A DNA stretch of 64,000 nucleotides from Brevibacillus composti (GCF_016406105.1 NZ_CP066308.1:2963501-3027500), one strand, 5' to 3'. Shown: positions 36,669 to 47,094, numbered from the stretch's first letter. The notes: generated by a model from the letters alone, not told the origin. Numbers and translations: made by a program.

Positions 36669-38249
36669 ATGAGACAGTCTTTCTTTTACGGAACGGTCAT
36701 CCTCATCATCGCGGGCGGCGTCACCAAACTGCTCGGTTTCGCCAATCGGATCATACTTTCCCGCATCCTCGGAGCAGAAGGGATCGGACTTTATCAAATG
36801 GTCGTGCCTCTGCTCTACTTTCTCATTACATTGGCCACCTTTGGCATGCCGCTGGCAATTGCCAAACACGTCGCGGAGACAGAAGCCGCCAGGGATGCCC
36901 GCCAAGCACGCCGCTTCCTGGTCCTGGCCCTGGGCGTGACCGGAGGGATCAGCCTGGTCATCAGCACCATCCTGTTTACCCTGTCGGCCCCGCTCGCCGG
37001 ACTGTTTTTTACCGATCCGCGCGCACATGTAGTCTTGCTGGCAGCCATACCGGTGATTCCCATCTCCAGCTTCTCCATGGTCCTCAGGGGATATTTTCAA
37101 GGGAAACACAACATGACGCCGACTGCTGTCTCCCAAGTCGTCGAACAGGTGATCCGGATGGCGCTCGTCGTCGTGATGACGATCACCTTTATGCCTCTCG
37201 GCGTACAATACGCGGCTGCCGGTGCGGTGGGCAGCATTCTGTTCGGTGAAGCTGCAGGCTTCCTGTACATTCTGTGGCAATACCGGAGAGCGACACAGAA
37301 AACGGCCGCACAGGTGTGGGAACGCCCTCTCCTGGCAGCCATGTTCGAAAGCCGCAACAGCTTACGGAAGTTGTTTCACGTTTCGCTGCCCGTTACCATG
37401 AGCAAGCTGATCGGCTCGATCGCCTACGTGATGGAACCGATGATTGTCCCCTTTGCACTGGTACTGGCAGGTTTTTCGACCGCAGCGGCTACAGGCTTGT
37501 ACGGACAGTTTGCAGGGATGGCTGTGCCACTATTGCTTTTTCCTACGTTCCTTACCTATTCCCTGTCCGTATCGCTCGTTCCTGCCGTAGCCGAAGCGGC
37601 TTATCAAAAAAACGCGCCGCTGGTTCACAGACGCATCTACCAGGCAATGCGGATCACGCTGGTCATCGGCGCTCCCTGTACCGTGCTCTTGTTTATCTTT
37701 GCCGAGCCGCTCTGCGCTCTTCTCTACGGCAATGCCGAAGTCGGCGTGCTTTTGCGGGAGATGGCCCCTTTCTCCGTCTTCCTGTTTTTCCAGGCGCCGC
37801 TGGCTGCCGCCTTGCAAGGCTTAGATTTTGCCCAGGTCGTCTTTCGCAATACCCTCATCGGCGCGATCGTCAAAACCGCCACTATGTTTGTCTTTACGGC
37901 CCGTCCGGAATTCGGGATACACGGCGCGGTGATCGCGACCAATATCGGCATCACCCTGGTCACCCTGCTGCACATTGCCAGCCTGATCAAGCAGATCGGC
38001 TTCACCGTGGATCTGGTGGAGATGGGGAAAATCGTCATCGCCATGCTGGCCATGGGATACGCCGGCTCTTACATGTCTTCGCATCTCTTTGCGGAAGCGC
38101 CCGTCGTCCAGCTGCTGATCCTCTCTTCCCTGGCCAGTACGCTGCTGTATGTCCTGCTGCTCGTCGCTCTGCGCATCCTCGGCAAACAGGACGTGCGCCG
38201 CATTCCCTGGATCGGCGAACAGCTATCCGTTTTCTTTCCACGCCGCTGA
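36669..38249 (+). CDS. spoVB: Stage V sporulation protein B-like lipid flippase
   Basis: 526 residues with about 14 membrane helices, MOP exporter superfamily (MurJ/SpoVB group). Begins FFYGTVILIIAGGVTKLLGFANRIILSRILGAEGIGLYQM, the typical start. SpoVB is needed for spore cortex and is thought to flip peptidoglycan precursors. ATG 36669 has AAAGGAG six bases upstream; the long upstream frame is antisense to comN. It ends four bases from the convergent DUF421 gene. I found no clear sigma-E promoter. Confidence 0.93.
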   Translation: MRQSFFYGTVILIIAGGVTKLLGFANRIILSRILGAEGIGLYQMVVPLLYFLITLATFGMPLAIAKHVAETEAARDARQARRFLVLALGVTGGISLVISTILFTLSAPLAGLFFTDPRAHVVLLAAIPVIPISSFSMVLRGYFQGKHNMTPTAVSQVVEQVIRMALVVVMTITFMPLGVQYAAAGAVGSILFGEAAGFLYILWQYRRATQKTAAQVWERPLLAAMFESRNSLRKLFHVSLPVTMSKLIGSIAYVMEPMIVPFALVLAGFSTAAATGLYGQFAGMAVPLLLFPTFLTYSLSVSLVPAVAEAAYQKNAPLVHRRIYQAMRITLVIGAPCTVLLFIFAEPLCALLYGNAEVGVLLREMAPFSVFLFFQAPLAAALQGLDFAQVVFRNTLIGAIVKTATMFVFTARPEFGIHGAVIATNIGITLVTLLHIASLIKQIGFTVDLVEMGKIVIAMLAMGYAGSYMSSHLFAEAPVVQLLILSSLASTLLYVLLLVALRILGKQDVRRIPWIGEQLSVFFPRR

Positions 38250-38253
38250 CACG

Positions 38254-38967
38254 CTAGTGCCGCGGCTTGTCTTTTTTGTCCAAGAAAATGCAGCCGCGAT
38301 CATCGATGCTGCAAAAGGAGACTTCCCGTATATCTTTGACGCCGAATTTGCGTATCTCCCGTTTCAGCCACAGCTCGTTTTGGCCGATTTTTTGAAGAGC
38401 TTGCTTACGCACTTTTCCATCCAAAATGAGCGGAATCGGCAAACCGGAATAGGTTACCTGGCTGGCGGGTGCTGGCCCTCGCAGGTTCAGATCACCGCGG
38501 GTCACCGGAAGCCTCGATTCCTTGGGAAACACGCTCATCTCTCCCGTCGGTTCAATTACCGCGAATTCGACGTCGGCGATGTTCTTGACGTTTTTTTGGC
38601 GCAAATGGACCATCAAGTCGTCAAAATTGAGCCGGTTGCGGCGCATGGCGTCCTCGCGAATCTCCCCGTTTTCAATGATCAGATCCGCCGAGCCCTCCAT
38701 CACATCGCGGGCCTTTTTGCTTTTCATAAAGAACCAGGACATGGTGATTTCCAAGAGACAGATCAGCAGCATCGGCACGTAAAACAGGCTCGCTTTTTTA
38801 TCAATCTGTTCAATGGACATAACGGCCATTTCTGCCAGCATGATGGAGATGACGACGTCGAAGATGGAGAGCTTGCCGAGCTCTCTTTTTCCCATCAGGC
38901 GGAGCAGAAGCAGGATGAAAAAGAACGAGAAGATGGTCCGCATTACGGCCGTAGTCAAGTCTTCCAT
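38254..38967 (-). CDS. DUF421 membrane protein (YrbG-like)
   Basis: 237 residues: three N-terminal membrane helices (residues 8-75), then two DUF421/YetF-type cytoplasmic domains (LIIENGEIREDAMRRNRLNFDDLMVHLRQ and LIPDG-like PLILDGKVRKQALQKIG). B. subtilis yrbG is also next to spoVB; relatives are linked to spore germination or envelope functions but the biochemistry is unknown. ATG 38967 has GAGGGG upstream; the longer frame has no site. No terminator fits in the four-base gap to spoVB. Confidence 0.85.
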   Translation of the reverse strand: MEDLTTAVMRTIFSFFFILLLLRLMGKRELGKLSIFDVVISIMLAEMAVMSIEQIDKKASLFYVPMLLICLLEITMSWFFMKSKKARDVMEGSADLIIENGEIREDAMRRNRLNFDDLMVHLRQKNVKNIADVEFAVIEPTGEMSVFPKESRLPVTRGDLNLRGPAPASQVTYSGLPIPLILDGKVRKQALQKIGQNELWLKREIRKFGVKDIREVSFCSIDDRGCIFLDKKDKPRH

Positions 38968-39051
38968 ACAGACGCCCCCCCTCACGCAGAGTTTCATATC
39001 TAGTCTCCGCGTAAGAAGGGGCAACTATTATCGCCAATTTTGGCTAAACGT

Positions 39052-40029
39052 CTACAGCCATTTTCGCTTTCGGAAGATGTGCAGCATCACGAACGTCATC
39101 GTGATCATCACCGTTAAGGCGACGATCAGCATGTACGGCTCCGCCTCTTCCCCCAGCCAGCTGAAGGTGTTCATTCCAAAAAGGCCGGTGATAAAGGTCA
39201 GAGGCAGGATAATCGTGGAGATAATCGTCAGGACACGCATGGTCTCCGTCGTTTTCGCACTGATGATGGTGTAATACGTGTCCAGGGCTCCGTTCACCAG
39301 GTCGCGAAACGTCTCGGTTGAGTCGGCGATCCGCTCCAGGTGGTCATTTAGGTCAATGTAGAACGGAACGTTTTCCTCGGAGATGTCAAAGGAATAGCGT
39401 CCATTGACACTGGCAAAAATCCGCTTTTGCGGCAGAATGACGCGACGAATCAGGATAATCGTCCGCTTGAGAGCGAGGAATTCTTCCGTAATTTCTTCCA
39501 TCTGGTGATCGAAGATTTCATCTTCCAATTCGTCAATCCGCACGCTGATACGATCCATGATCGGAAAGTACTCGTCTGTAATTCCGTCAACAATGGCATA
39601 AAGCAAATAATCAGGGCCGCGATTCAGGTATGAAATGTTGCGGTGGCAGATCGAGGCGATACGTCCGATGGTATTCATCGGCGATTTATGGATCGTAACG
39701 ATGTAGTTGGGCCCGAGAAACACGTTCAGTTCTACCGTTGTGATTTCATCATCGCTCTCTTCGTTATAGCGCAAGGCGTGAAACACGAAGAAACAATAAT
39801 CATCGTATTTGTCCACCTTGGCGCGAGGGCTCACATGCAGGCAGTCCTCAATGGCCAGCGGGTGAAAATCAAAAATCTTAGCAATGTACTGCAGCTCACT
39901 GTTGCCCACGTCGTACAGATCGATCCAGAGCAAATCCTCCGGCGATTTCAGAAATTGGTCCTTTTGGCTAAGGTCCACGTCATGATACATCTTCTGTTCC
40001 GAGTGGTTGTAGAAGTAGGTTTTAATCAT
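39052..40029 (-). CDS. corA: CorA-like magnesium transporter
   Basis: 325 residues. A large cytoplasmic N-terminal domain (residues 1-255) and two C-terminal helices with the GMN signature in FGMNTFSW (about residues 283-290) and a basic end KRKW. CorA pentamers admit Mg2+, sometimes Co2+ or Ni2+. No magnesium M-box leader is visible upstream. Confidence 0.93.
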   Translation of the reverse strand: MIKTYFYNHSEQKMYHDVDLSQKDQFLKSPEDLLWIDLYDVGNSELQYIAKIFDFHPLAIEDCLHVSPRAKVDKYDDYCFFVFHALRYNEESDDEITTVELNVFLGPNYIVTIHKSPMNTIGRIASICHRNISYLNRGPDYLLYAIVDGITDEYFPIMDRISVRIDELEDEIFDHQMEEITEEFLALKRTIILIRRVILPQKRIFASVNGRYSFDISEENVPFYIDLNDHLERIADSTETFRDLVNGALDTYYTIISAKTTETMRVLTIISTIILPLTFITGLFGMNTFSWLGEEAEPYMLIVALTVMITMTFVMLHIFRKRKWL

Positions 40030-40160
40030 GTATCCTCACCCCCCGTCTGGTTCCTCATCCATTCTACGAAAATTCTTCATGATGTTCAACGCGAAGATGA
40101 ATACCGGGACCAAGCCTCTCATATAGATGGTACAAACTTGACGAGTTAGGAGGGTTTTCC

Positions 40161-40535
40161 TTGCGGAGTGCTTCCACCTCAGTCTTTGCCGGTCTGCTGT
40201 ACACGCTCGGCCTGGTCCTGGTAGGCGCCCTGATCGTCGCCTTGCTGCTCTCATTCACCTCGATCCGCGAAAGCTCGCTGCCCTATTTTACCTATGTCAT
40301 TAATACAATCGGCCTGTTGGTCGGCGGTTATGTAACCGGCCGGCGCTGTGGTGGCAAGGGCTGGTACTACGGCGGGCTGACTGGACTTTTTTACTTCCTG
40401 CTGGTGCTGTTGATCGGCTTTTTGGGATTCGATGCGCCGATGCAGTGGGGAACGCTGTTCTACCTGATTGGCGCATTCGTCATGGCCTCCATCGGGGGAA
40501 TCTTCGGCGTCAACGCCTCCTCCAGCAGCAGATAG
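40161..40535 (+). CDS. TIGR04086 family membrane protein (YrzE-like)
   Basis: 124 residues with four membrane helices and a glycine-rich loop GGYVTGRRCGGKGWYYGGLTG between helices 2 and 3, the TIGR04086 signature. TTG 40161 lies seven bases after AGGAGG. Function unknown. It is divergent from corA and convergent with yajC; the same gene lies beside yajC in other Bacillales. Confidence 0.85.
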   Translation: MRSASTSVFAGLLYTLGLVLVGALIVALLLSFTSIRESSLPYFTYVINTIGLLVGGYVTGRRCGGKGWYYGGLTGLFYFLLVLLIGFLGFDAPMQWGTLFYLIGAFVMASIGGIFGVNASSSSR

Positions 40536-40558
40536 GTGCTATGCGGTCTATCATGGGT

Positions 40559-40604
40559 AAAAAAAGAGGGCTTCCGCTCAGATGCGGCGGGCCCTCTCTT
40601 TTTT
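40559..40604. terminator. Shared terminator between the YrzE-like gene and yajC
   Basis: AGAGGGC...GCCCTCT outer stem with an inner CCGC/GCGG stem; T-runs on both strands, so it can serve both convergent genes. Confidence 0.88.
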
Positions 40605-40610
40605 ACTCAT

Positions 40611-40931
40611 TTATTTGTTTTCTTCTTTGGCTTCTTTGGCTTCTTTGGATTCTGCCGCCGCCGGTTCATTGCTGCTGGCTACCACGCTGTTGATGGCGCC
40701 GCGGTCGAAGGTGACGTTGACGTTGTGGGCAATGCGCAGCGTAACGGTGTCGTCGCCTATGTCCTGAATGGTCCCGTGAACGCCGCCAATGGTCACGACC
40801 TTGTCACCCTTTTTCAGCGAGGCCAGCATTGCATTGCGCTGCTTTTGGCGCTTCTGCTGCGGGCGGATCAAGAGGAAATAGAAAATCGCAAACATGATAA
40901 TAATCGGTAAAAAGCTTTGGATACCTTCCAT
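40611..40931 (-). CDS. yajC: Preprotein translocase subunit YajC
   Basis: 106 residues. One membrane helix (LPIIIMFAIFYFLLIRPQQKRQ) followed by a small cytoplasmic domain (LKKGDKVVTIGGVHGTI). The tail is a low-complexity EAKEAKEENK stretch. YajC associates with SecDF. It follows tgt by 11 bases. Confidence 0.95.
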   Translation of the reverse strand: MEGIQSFLPIIIMFAIFYFLLIRPQQKRQKQRNAMLASLKKGDKVVTIGGVHGTIQDIGDDTVTLRIAHNVNVTFDRGAINSVVASSNEPAAAESKEAKEAKEENK

Positions 40932-40942
40932 GGGAGTCCTCC

Positions 40943-42106
<1,164 letters not shown>

Positions 42107-42137
42107 CTATTATATAGAAACGGCTTGGATAGCACAA

Positions 42138-42160
42138 GAAAAAACCGGGTTTCCCCGGTT
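42138..42160 (-). terminator. Terminator overlapping the queA stop codon
   Basis: AACCGGG-GAAA-CCCGGTT stem with a GNRA-type loop and six T on the minus strand; the queA TAA lies in its 5' arm. It would reduce read-through into tgt. Confidence 0.8.
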
Positions 42161-43187
42161 AGATCAGCAGCATCGCATCACCAAAGCTGAAGAAACGGTA
42201 CTCCTCCCGGATGGCTTCCTCGTAGGCCCGCCGGATATGCTCCTGTCCGGCGAGAGCGCTGACCAGCATGACCAGGCTTGATTTGGGAAGATGGAAATTG
42301 GTCAAAAGGCCGTCGATGATCGCGAATTGATACCCCGGATAAATAAAGATATCCGTCCAACCCGATTCTTCCTCCAGCCTTCCTCCGTGCCGCGTCCCCA
42401 CCGTCTCGAGTGTCCGGCAGGAAGTGGTTCCGACCGCGATGACGCGTCTTCCCTCCGCCTTCGCCGCATTCACCAGCTCGGCGGTCCGGGCCGGAATTTC
42501 ATAGTATTCGCTGTGCATCACATGCTCTTCCACCACGTCTGCGGTAACCGGACGAAAGGTCCCAAGACCTACATGCAAGGTCACATAAGCGAGCTGCACA
42601 CCCCCCGCCTCCAACTGGCGCAAATATTCCTCCGTGAAATGAAGGCCGGCCGTAGGCGCAGCTGCCGAGCCGCGCTCCCTGGCGTAGACGGTCTGGTAGC
42701 GCTCCCGGTCGTCGAGCTGCTCGTGTATATAAGGCGGCAGCGGCATGGAGCCCAGCTGGTCGAGGATCTCGTAAAAGATTCCTTCGTAGTGAAAACGGAC
42801 AATCCGGCCGCCCGTCTCCGTAGTCTCTTCGCAGACACAGCGCAGCAGACCTTCTCCAAAGATGATTTCCGTCCCCGGCTTGACCCGTTTGCCTGGCTTG
42901 ACCAGGGTCTCCCAGCGGTCCTCTCCCAAGGATTTCAGCAGCAATACTTCGATCTTGGCTCCCGTATCCGCTTTTTCTCCGATCAGCCGGGCCGGGAGAA
43001 CGCGACTGTCATTCAAAACCAGGACATCGCCTGCCCGCAGGTACTCTTTCAGATCGGTAAAGCGACGGTGAGACAGCTCGCCCGTCCGCTTGTCCATCAC
43101 CAGCAATCGCGAAGCAGTACGGTCTGGCAGCGGGTGCTGGGCGATTAATCTCTCCGGCAATTCAAAATCAAACTGTTTGACGTCCAC
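42159..43187 (-). CDS. queA: S-adenosylmethionine:tRNA ribosyltransferase-isomerase
   Basis: 342 residues. Builds epoxyqueuosine from preQ1-tRNA using SAM. Typical blocks: [23 protein letters not shown] at the start, [20 protein letters not shown] and the C-terminal [19 protein letters not shown] 43187 has GAGGAG nine bases upstream; the upstream frame (to 43229) contains that site. Upstream lies the SpoIID-like gene, 52 bases away. Confidence 0.95.
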   Translation of the reverse strand: MDVKQFDFELPERLIAQHPLPDRTASRLLVMDKRTGELSHRRFTDLKEYLRAGDVLVLNDSRVLPARLIGEKADTGAKIEVLLLKSLGEDRWETLVKPGKRVKPGTEIIFGEGLLRCVCEETTETGGRIVRFHYEGIFYEILDQLGSMPLPPYIHEQLDDRERYQTVYARERGSAAAPTAGLHFTEEYLRQLEAGGVQLAYVTLHVGLGTFRPVTADVVEEHVMHSEYYEIPARTAELVNAAKAEGRRVIAVGTTSCRTLETVGTRHGGRLEEESGWTDIFIYPGYQFAIIDGLLTNFHLPKSSLVMLVSALAGQEHIRRAYEEAIREEYRFFSFGDAMLLI

Positions 43188-43239
43188 AACTTCTGACTCC
43201 TCATCACTCAGTTCACATGTCAATTCCATCTATTCTCAA

Positions 43240-45324
43240 TCAATATTTTTCGATTGACACGTCCTGGTAGTAGTGTTGCAAGATTTCCCGATAGTCATAC
43301 CCATTTTCCGCCATTGCTTTGGCACCGTACTGGGATACGCCCAGCCCGTGTCCAAAGCCGGTGCCCTCGAACAGGAACATCTGCTGCTTCGAGGCCGTCC
43401 GGATGGCATTCTCCGCGCCCAGAATCAGATATTGATCCTGGTATCCGTTGGCTGGCATCGCGCCGTAGCTGTCAGCGCCGACCGCCATGAGCGAACTGTG
43501 CTTGGGGTAGTTCGTCTGCTTTCCGTCCGCTCCCAGCACCGTGACGCTGCCCATTTCGATCACATCGAATTTGGTGCTGCGCAGGGCTGCCCCGCCCTGC
43601 TGGAAGATCGAACGGTGCGCATCCGGAGAAGAGACTTTCAGCGGCTGTCCATTTGCTTCCATCTCGATCACCCGGCCCGATTCGCCCCGCTCAGTGACGC
43701 GCAAGGTCTCGACGACGCCGCTGATCCGCGGGCCCTTGTTTCGCTCCTGACTCGCGTTGATCATCGCGGTAACCTCTTCGGCCGTATACGGTCCTCTCGT
43801 CCAGCTGTACGCATTCTCTTCGGCAACCTCGCGGACAATCGTCACCGCCGTACCCGCGGGCAATGTGGTCAGTACCCGGTGATAGGCCGTACTCGGTCCG
43901 GAGCGCAAATTGCTGTTCGCGGTTTGGACCACGCCTTCCCGGAATCCGAGCGAATTTGCACTGTCAAAGGCCTCTACCAGATCGCTCCGCAGATAGCCGA
44001 TCGTCCCGTCAGCCAGCGATACCTGATACCAGCGGGCCGCTTTTTTCGCCGGCTCGCTGTCATCGCTGCGAATGGAACGGAGGTATGGCACATCATTGCC
44101 CCAGACCTCCTCGCCGGCAGCTGTCATACCCCCGGCGTTGGAGTAGTACAGCGCTTCTGCTACCTTCCCGCGGTAGAAAATGACTTCGCCCTCTGTTTCA
44201 TCGACGGCCTCCCGCGTGTCTCTGGACTCCTTTTCGAAGCCGTAATAAGCCTGCTCATACACTGTGTCGGACAAGTTGGCGATCCCGTATTTATTCCCCT
44301 GGGCCACAGCTCTCGTGCGGGCAAGCACGGCCTGTGCCTTTAACGCCTCCAGCGGCCATCCCGGCGCCATTTCGGAGCCGACGACACTATAGAGGTATTC
44401 TTCCATTTTCAGTTCATTGATGACCGCCAGATTCCCTTTGTATTCCGACAGCTCGATCGATCCCCGGTACTTTCGCTGCCCCCGCTCCTCTACGCCGATG
44501 AGCGACCGCGAGCCGTCTTTTGCCGATTTTGCTTCGAGTGTCGTTTTTGGGGAAAGGACGTATTTCCAGACACCTGCCGAGCCGATCAGGTCCTTTTTCA
44601 TGACGACGTAGGAGGGGCTGCTCGCTTCCCGAAAGGTAAAGCCGGGGAATTCTGCCGACGCTTTCCGCGCCAGCTTCTGGGCCGCCTCTTTGCTCACCTC
44701 GTCTCCGATCCACACCGCATAGGAGAGCTTGCGACCCTCCTGCAGAAAAACGGGGTAGGCCGGAATATTGGCCGAGGCGAACGCCGCTTGCCAGTCCAGT
44801 GCTTCGTTCAGACTGGTAAAGCGCCCCGCCTCCAGCCGCATCGGTCCTTTGACCGCGGATGGCTGTCCCGTTGCCTGCTCGATCGCCCGCGCTTGTGCGA
44901 TGGCGGCTTGATACGTATCATAGGTTCCGCTGACCACCTGATAGACGCGCTTTCCGCCCAGCTCAGCCAGCTGAATCGAAGCATCGATCTTTCGCTGGCT
45001 CAGCTGTTGGGCGGCTTGCTGGGCACGCGTCAGGTCGCCAGTCTCTACGGCCTGGACATAGAACTCGTCTACGCGCACCCGGGCCGTCTCTCCACCCAGC
45101 GAGGGGATTTTCGCGGTGCCTTCCTGTGCCCGCATGGACACCTCCAGCCCTCCCTCCGCCGTCAAGGTTACTGCGGGGACTACGCCCCGATAGCCCTGTC
45201 CATTGTCGATAAACAGCGCAACCCGGATCGTATCGGATGCTGCCCCGGCAGGCGTCTGCCCAGCCAAAAGCACCAACGATAACAGGCCCGCTAAAAGGAC
45301 TCTTCCCATCTTCCGCTTCCACAT
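43240..45324 (-). CDS. SpoIID/LytB-domain protein with SPOR-like and SH3 modules
   Basis: 694 residues, exported (signal peptide 1-28, cleavage near AGAAS). SPOR-like repeats (residues about 60-200: FYVQAVETGDLTRAQQAAQQL and RVYQVVSGTYDTYQAAIAQAR) precede a SpoIID N-terminal domain (about 290-430: YRGSIELSEYKGNLAVINEL, EEYLYSVVGSEM), an inserted SH3 domain (NLRSGPSTAYHR, about 470) and the C-terminal SpoIID part (GTGFGHGLGVSQYGAKAMA). SpoIID is a lytic glycan hydrolase acting in engulfment on strands lacking stem peptides; SPOR domains bind such strands. The key ExxP-type glutamate region is kept (GSEMAPGWP). A SpoIID-like gene next to queA/ruvB occurs in other Bacillales. Confidence 0.88.
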   Translation of the reverse strand: MWKRKMGRVLLAGLLSLVLLAGQTPAGAASDTIRVALFIDNGQGYRGVVPAVTLTAEGGLEVSMRAQEGTAKIPSLGGETARVRVDEFYVQAVETGDLTRAQQAAQQLSQRKIDASIQLAELGGKRVYQVVSGTYDTYQAAIAQARAIEQATGQPSAVKGPMRLEAGRFTSLNEALDWQAAFASANIPAYPVFLQEGRKLSYAVWIGDEVSKEAAQKLARKASAEFPGFTFREASSPSYVVMKKDLIGSAGVWKYVLSPKTTLEAKSAKDGSRSLIGVEERGQRKYRGSIELSEYKGNLAVINELKMEEYLYSVVGSEMAPGWPLEALKAQAVLARTRAVAQGNKYGIANLSDTVYEQAYYGFEKESRDTREAVDETEGEVIFYRGKVAEALYYSNAGGMTAAGEEVWGNDVPYLRSIRSDDSEPAKKAARWYQVSLADGTIGYLRSDLVEAFDSANSLGFREGVVQTANSNLRSGPSTAYHRVLTTLPAGTAVTIVREVAEENAYSWTRGPYTAEEVTAMINASQERNKGPRISGVVETLRVTERGESGRVIEMEANGQPLKVSSPDAHRSIFQQGGAALRSTKFDVIEMGSVTVLGADGKQTNYPKHSSLMAVGADSYGAMPANGYQDQYLILGAENAIRTASKQQMFLFEGTGFGHGLGVSQYGAKAMAENGYDYREILQHYYQDVSIEKY

Positions 45325-45527
45325 GACGTCTGTCCTTCCTCTCACCTGTATAGTTACTTTTCGAATGGAAATTTGATTGGAACATCAAACTTTTTGGCAC
45401 GAACTCTCATGATGTTCGACAATTTTCCCCAGACTCCTGCTCCACCAAGCGTATTTGGGACTTGAGACGCAATGAAAAAGGCATGGGGACAAGGATATTG
45501 CCGCAGGTATGACACCCTCCCAAGCAC

Positions 45528-45561
45528 AAAAAAAATCGGCGCCTAGGGTATCCGGCGCCGA
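45528..45561 (-). terminator. Terminator of the regulator-peptide cassette
   Basis: TCGGCGCC...GGCGCCGA perfect eight-bp GC-rich stem followed by eight T on the minus strand, 30 bases after the peptide gene. It marks the end of a two-gene transcript. Confidence 0.92.
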
Positions 45562-45590
45562 AACTAGAAACTGCTTGTCCAGTATGTTTA

Positions 45591-45737
45591 TTAATATCCC
45601 GGGTCAATGTCAAAGGTAGTAATCGGTGCACTTGGTCTGGAAGCCGTAGCACCAGCATCTTTTGTAGCTCCTAAAACAGGTGTTACCATCGTGATTGTCA
45701 TCAGCAGCACCAAAATACCGGTCAGAATCTTTTTCAT
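45591..45737 (-). CDS. Secreted signalling-peptide precursor (Phr/PapR/AloP-like)
   Basis: 48 residues, not previously obvious because it is so short. It starts with a signal peptide (MKKILTGILVLLMTITMV, cleavage likely after VLGA) and ends in a short polar tail, KDAGATASRPSAPITTFDIDPGY minus nothing else; the final residues TTFDIDPGY are the best candidate for the mature signal. AGGAGG lies eight bases before the ATG, inside the regulator gene, and the ATG overlaps the regulator stop (ATGA). This is the layout of RNPP systems, where a receptor gene is followed by its exported, processed and re-imported peptide. Family inferred from architecture, not sequence identity. Confidence 0.8.
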   Translation of the reverse strand: MKKILTGILVLLMTITMVTPVLGATKDAGATASRPSAPITTFDIDPGY

Positions 45738-47011
45738 ACCATCTGCCTCCTTTGGGTTGTTTTCAAGCTACTCTTACTATGCCATAAAATTGAAAGTTTT
45801 TCCATATCTTCTGGAGAAAGTTTTTCCCCGTAGTTGAGATGCTCTGCCATGATCAAGCCGACGCATTCGGAGACAGACGAGTACGCTCCGATTTGACGGT
45901 AGTGGGACAGGCTTTCAAACAAGCTGTCCATGCCTTCCCGGAACATGCCCTGCTCCAGCAGGTAGACGCCTTTGCGCTTCATGTACATCGCCACGTGCTC
46001 CAGCTTCTTGGGCGTATTCATCTCAAGCGGCAGGAAGTGGCTCTCCCGTTCGAACAGTCCCTTCATCCCCTCGACATCCTCGATGCTGGCATAGCATTCC
46101 AAAAGATCAGTCGCAATCGCAATCCGGGTCTCACTCTCTGCTTCTGACAGACACAGCTCCAAGCCGGCGATCGCCTCGTCGTATTCTCCCTTTTGGGCAT
46201 GCAGCTGGGCACGCAGATAGCGGATGTGGTTGGCTTTCGCGTAGCCGCTCTTTTCGTACTTTTTCAAGTAGAGTTCCGCCAAAATGGCATCCCCCATATT
46301 GATGTACGAATTGGTGATGGCCAGCAGGGCCGAAGCCATCAATTCGTTCTCCTCCGAATCTCCGGAGATCCCCTGTCGGCACAGGTGAATACAGTCGTCA
46401 TAATACTTCAAGGCGTAGGCTTGCAAACCGAGTCGGTAGTAAGCGTTTACCCGCTCGGACACCGTCAGATACTCGATGTACGACAACAATTCCTTGCCTC
46501 TGCGGTACGTTTCTTCCATCCGGGAAAAATCATACCGCTCGATAAAATAGCGCTCCAGCAGCGCTTTGGCCTGGTAAAACGGAATCCCCTGTTTTTTCGT
46601 GCAATCAATAATCATGTCGTAAATCGTAATTTTGATCTCTTCGTCTTCGGTCTCCCTCGTCACTTGCAGCAGGTAATCAAGGGCAAAGAACGTATTGATT
46701 TTGGTAGATTCCAAAAGCTTTCTGGCGGCTTTGCGGACGATGTGCCGATCTGTATACGCGATCGCTTCTGCCAACAGGAACTTTAGGACGTCAGCCCGCT
46801 CTGAAATATCCAAATACAAAGCGATGACACGTTCATAAGGAATGTCCAGTTCGGAGGCAATCTTTTTCCAAGTCGTAAACCCTGGCCTTTTCGTCTCTCC
46901 CGACTCAATTCGTGCAAGAACACTGCGGCTGATCCCTGTTCGTTCGGACAATTCTTGCAATGACAGGTTTGCCCGATAACGGTGCGCTTTCATGGACTCC
47001 GAAAACGACAT
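45734..47011 (-). CDS. HTH-TPR regulator of the RNPP type (peptide receptor)
   Basis: 425 residues. Residues 5-62 are an XRE-type helix-turn-helix (LSLQELSERTGISRSVLARIESGETKRP). The remainder is all helical and repeats about every 35-40 residues in TPR style (e.g. RVNAYYRLGLQAYALKYYDDCIHLC, LLAITNSYINMGDAILAELYLKKYEK, RYLRAQLHAQKGEYDEAIAGLELCL). PlcR, NprR, Rap-like, phage AimR and Paenibacillus AloR proteins share this plan; the closest kin is not decided. ATG 47011 has AGGGGG seven bases upstream. The peptide gene follows with a 4-base overlap, making receptor and ligand co-translated. Confidence 0.85.
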   Translation of the reverse strand: MSFSESMKAHRYRANLSLQELSERTGISRSVLARIESGETKRPGFTTWKKIASELDIPYERVIALYLDISERADVLKFLLAEAIAYTDRHIVRKAARKLLESTKINTFFALDYLLQVTRETEDEEIKITIYDMIIDCTKKQGIPFYQAKALLERYFIERYDFSRMEETYRRGKELLSYIEYLTVSERVNAYYRLGLQAYALKYYDDCIHLCRQGISGDSEENELMASALLAITNSYINMGDAILAELYLKKYEKSGYAKANHIRYLRAQLHAQKGEYDEAIAGLELCLSEAESETRIAIATDLLECYASIEDVEGMKGLFERESHFLPLEMNTPKKLEHVAMYMKRKGVYLLEQGMFREGMDSLFESLSHYRQIGAYSSVSECVGLIMAEHLNYGEKLSPEDMEKLSILWHSKSSLKTTQRRQMV

Positions 47012-47065
47012 CGCTACGCCCCCTACGTCTCTTTTTCATCCCCATAAAATGTAAAAATCAACAAA

Positions 47066-47094
47066 ATGATATCATATTTCCGATAATAGGACAA
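47066..47094 (-). promoter_or_regulatory. Promoter of the regulator-peptide cassette with palindromic -10
   Basis: TTGTCC (47089-47094), 17-base spacer and TATCAT (47066-47071) on the minus strand. The -10 lies in a perfect palindrome ATGATATCAT (47066-47075), a plausible site for autoregulation by the HTH protein. Confidence 0.6.

Noticed and set aside
45325..45527. Extra small gene or RNA between the SpoIID-like gene and the peptide terminator
   Set aside because: Only a short TTTGAT...ATCAAA repeat; no ORF with a ribosome site.
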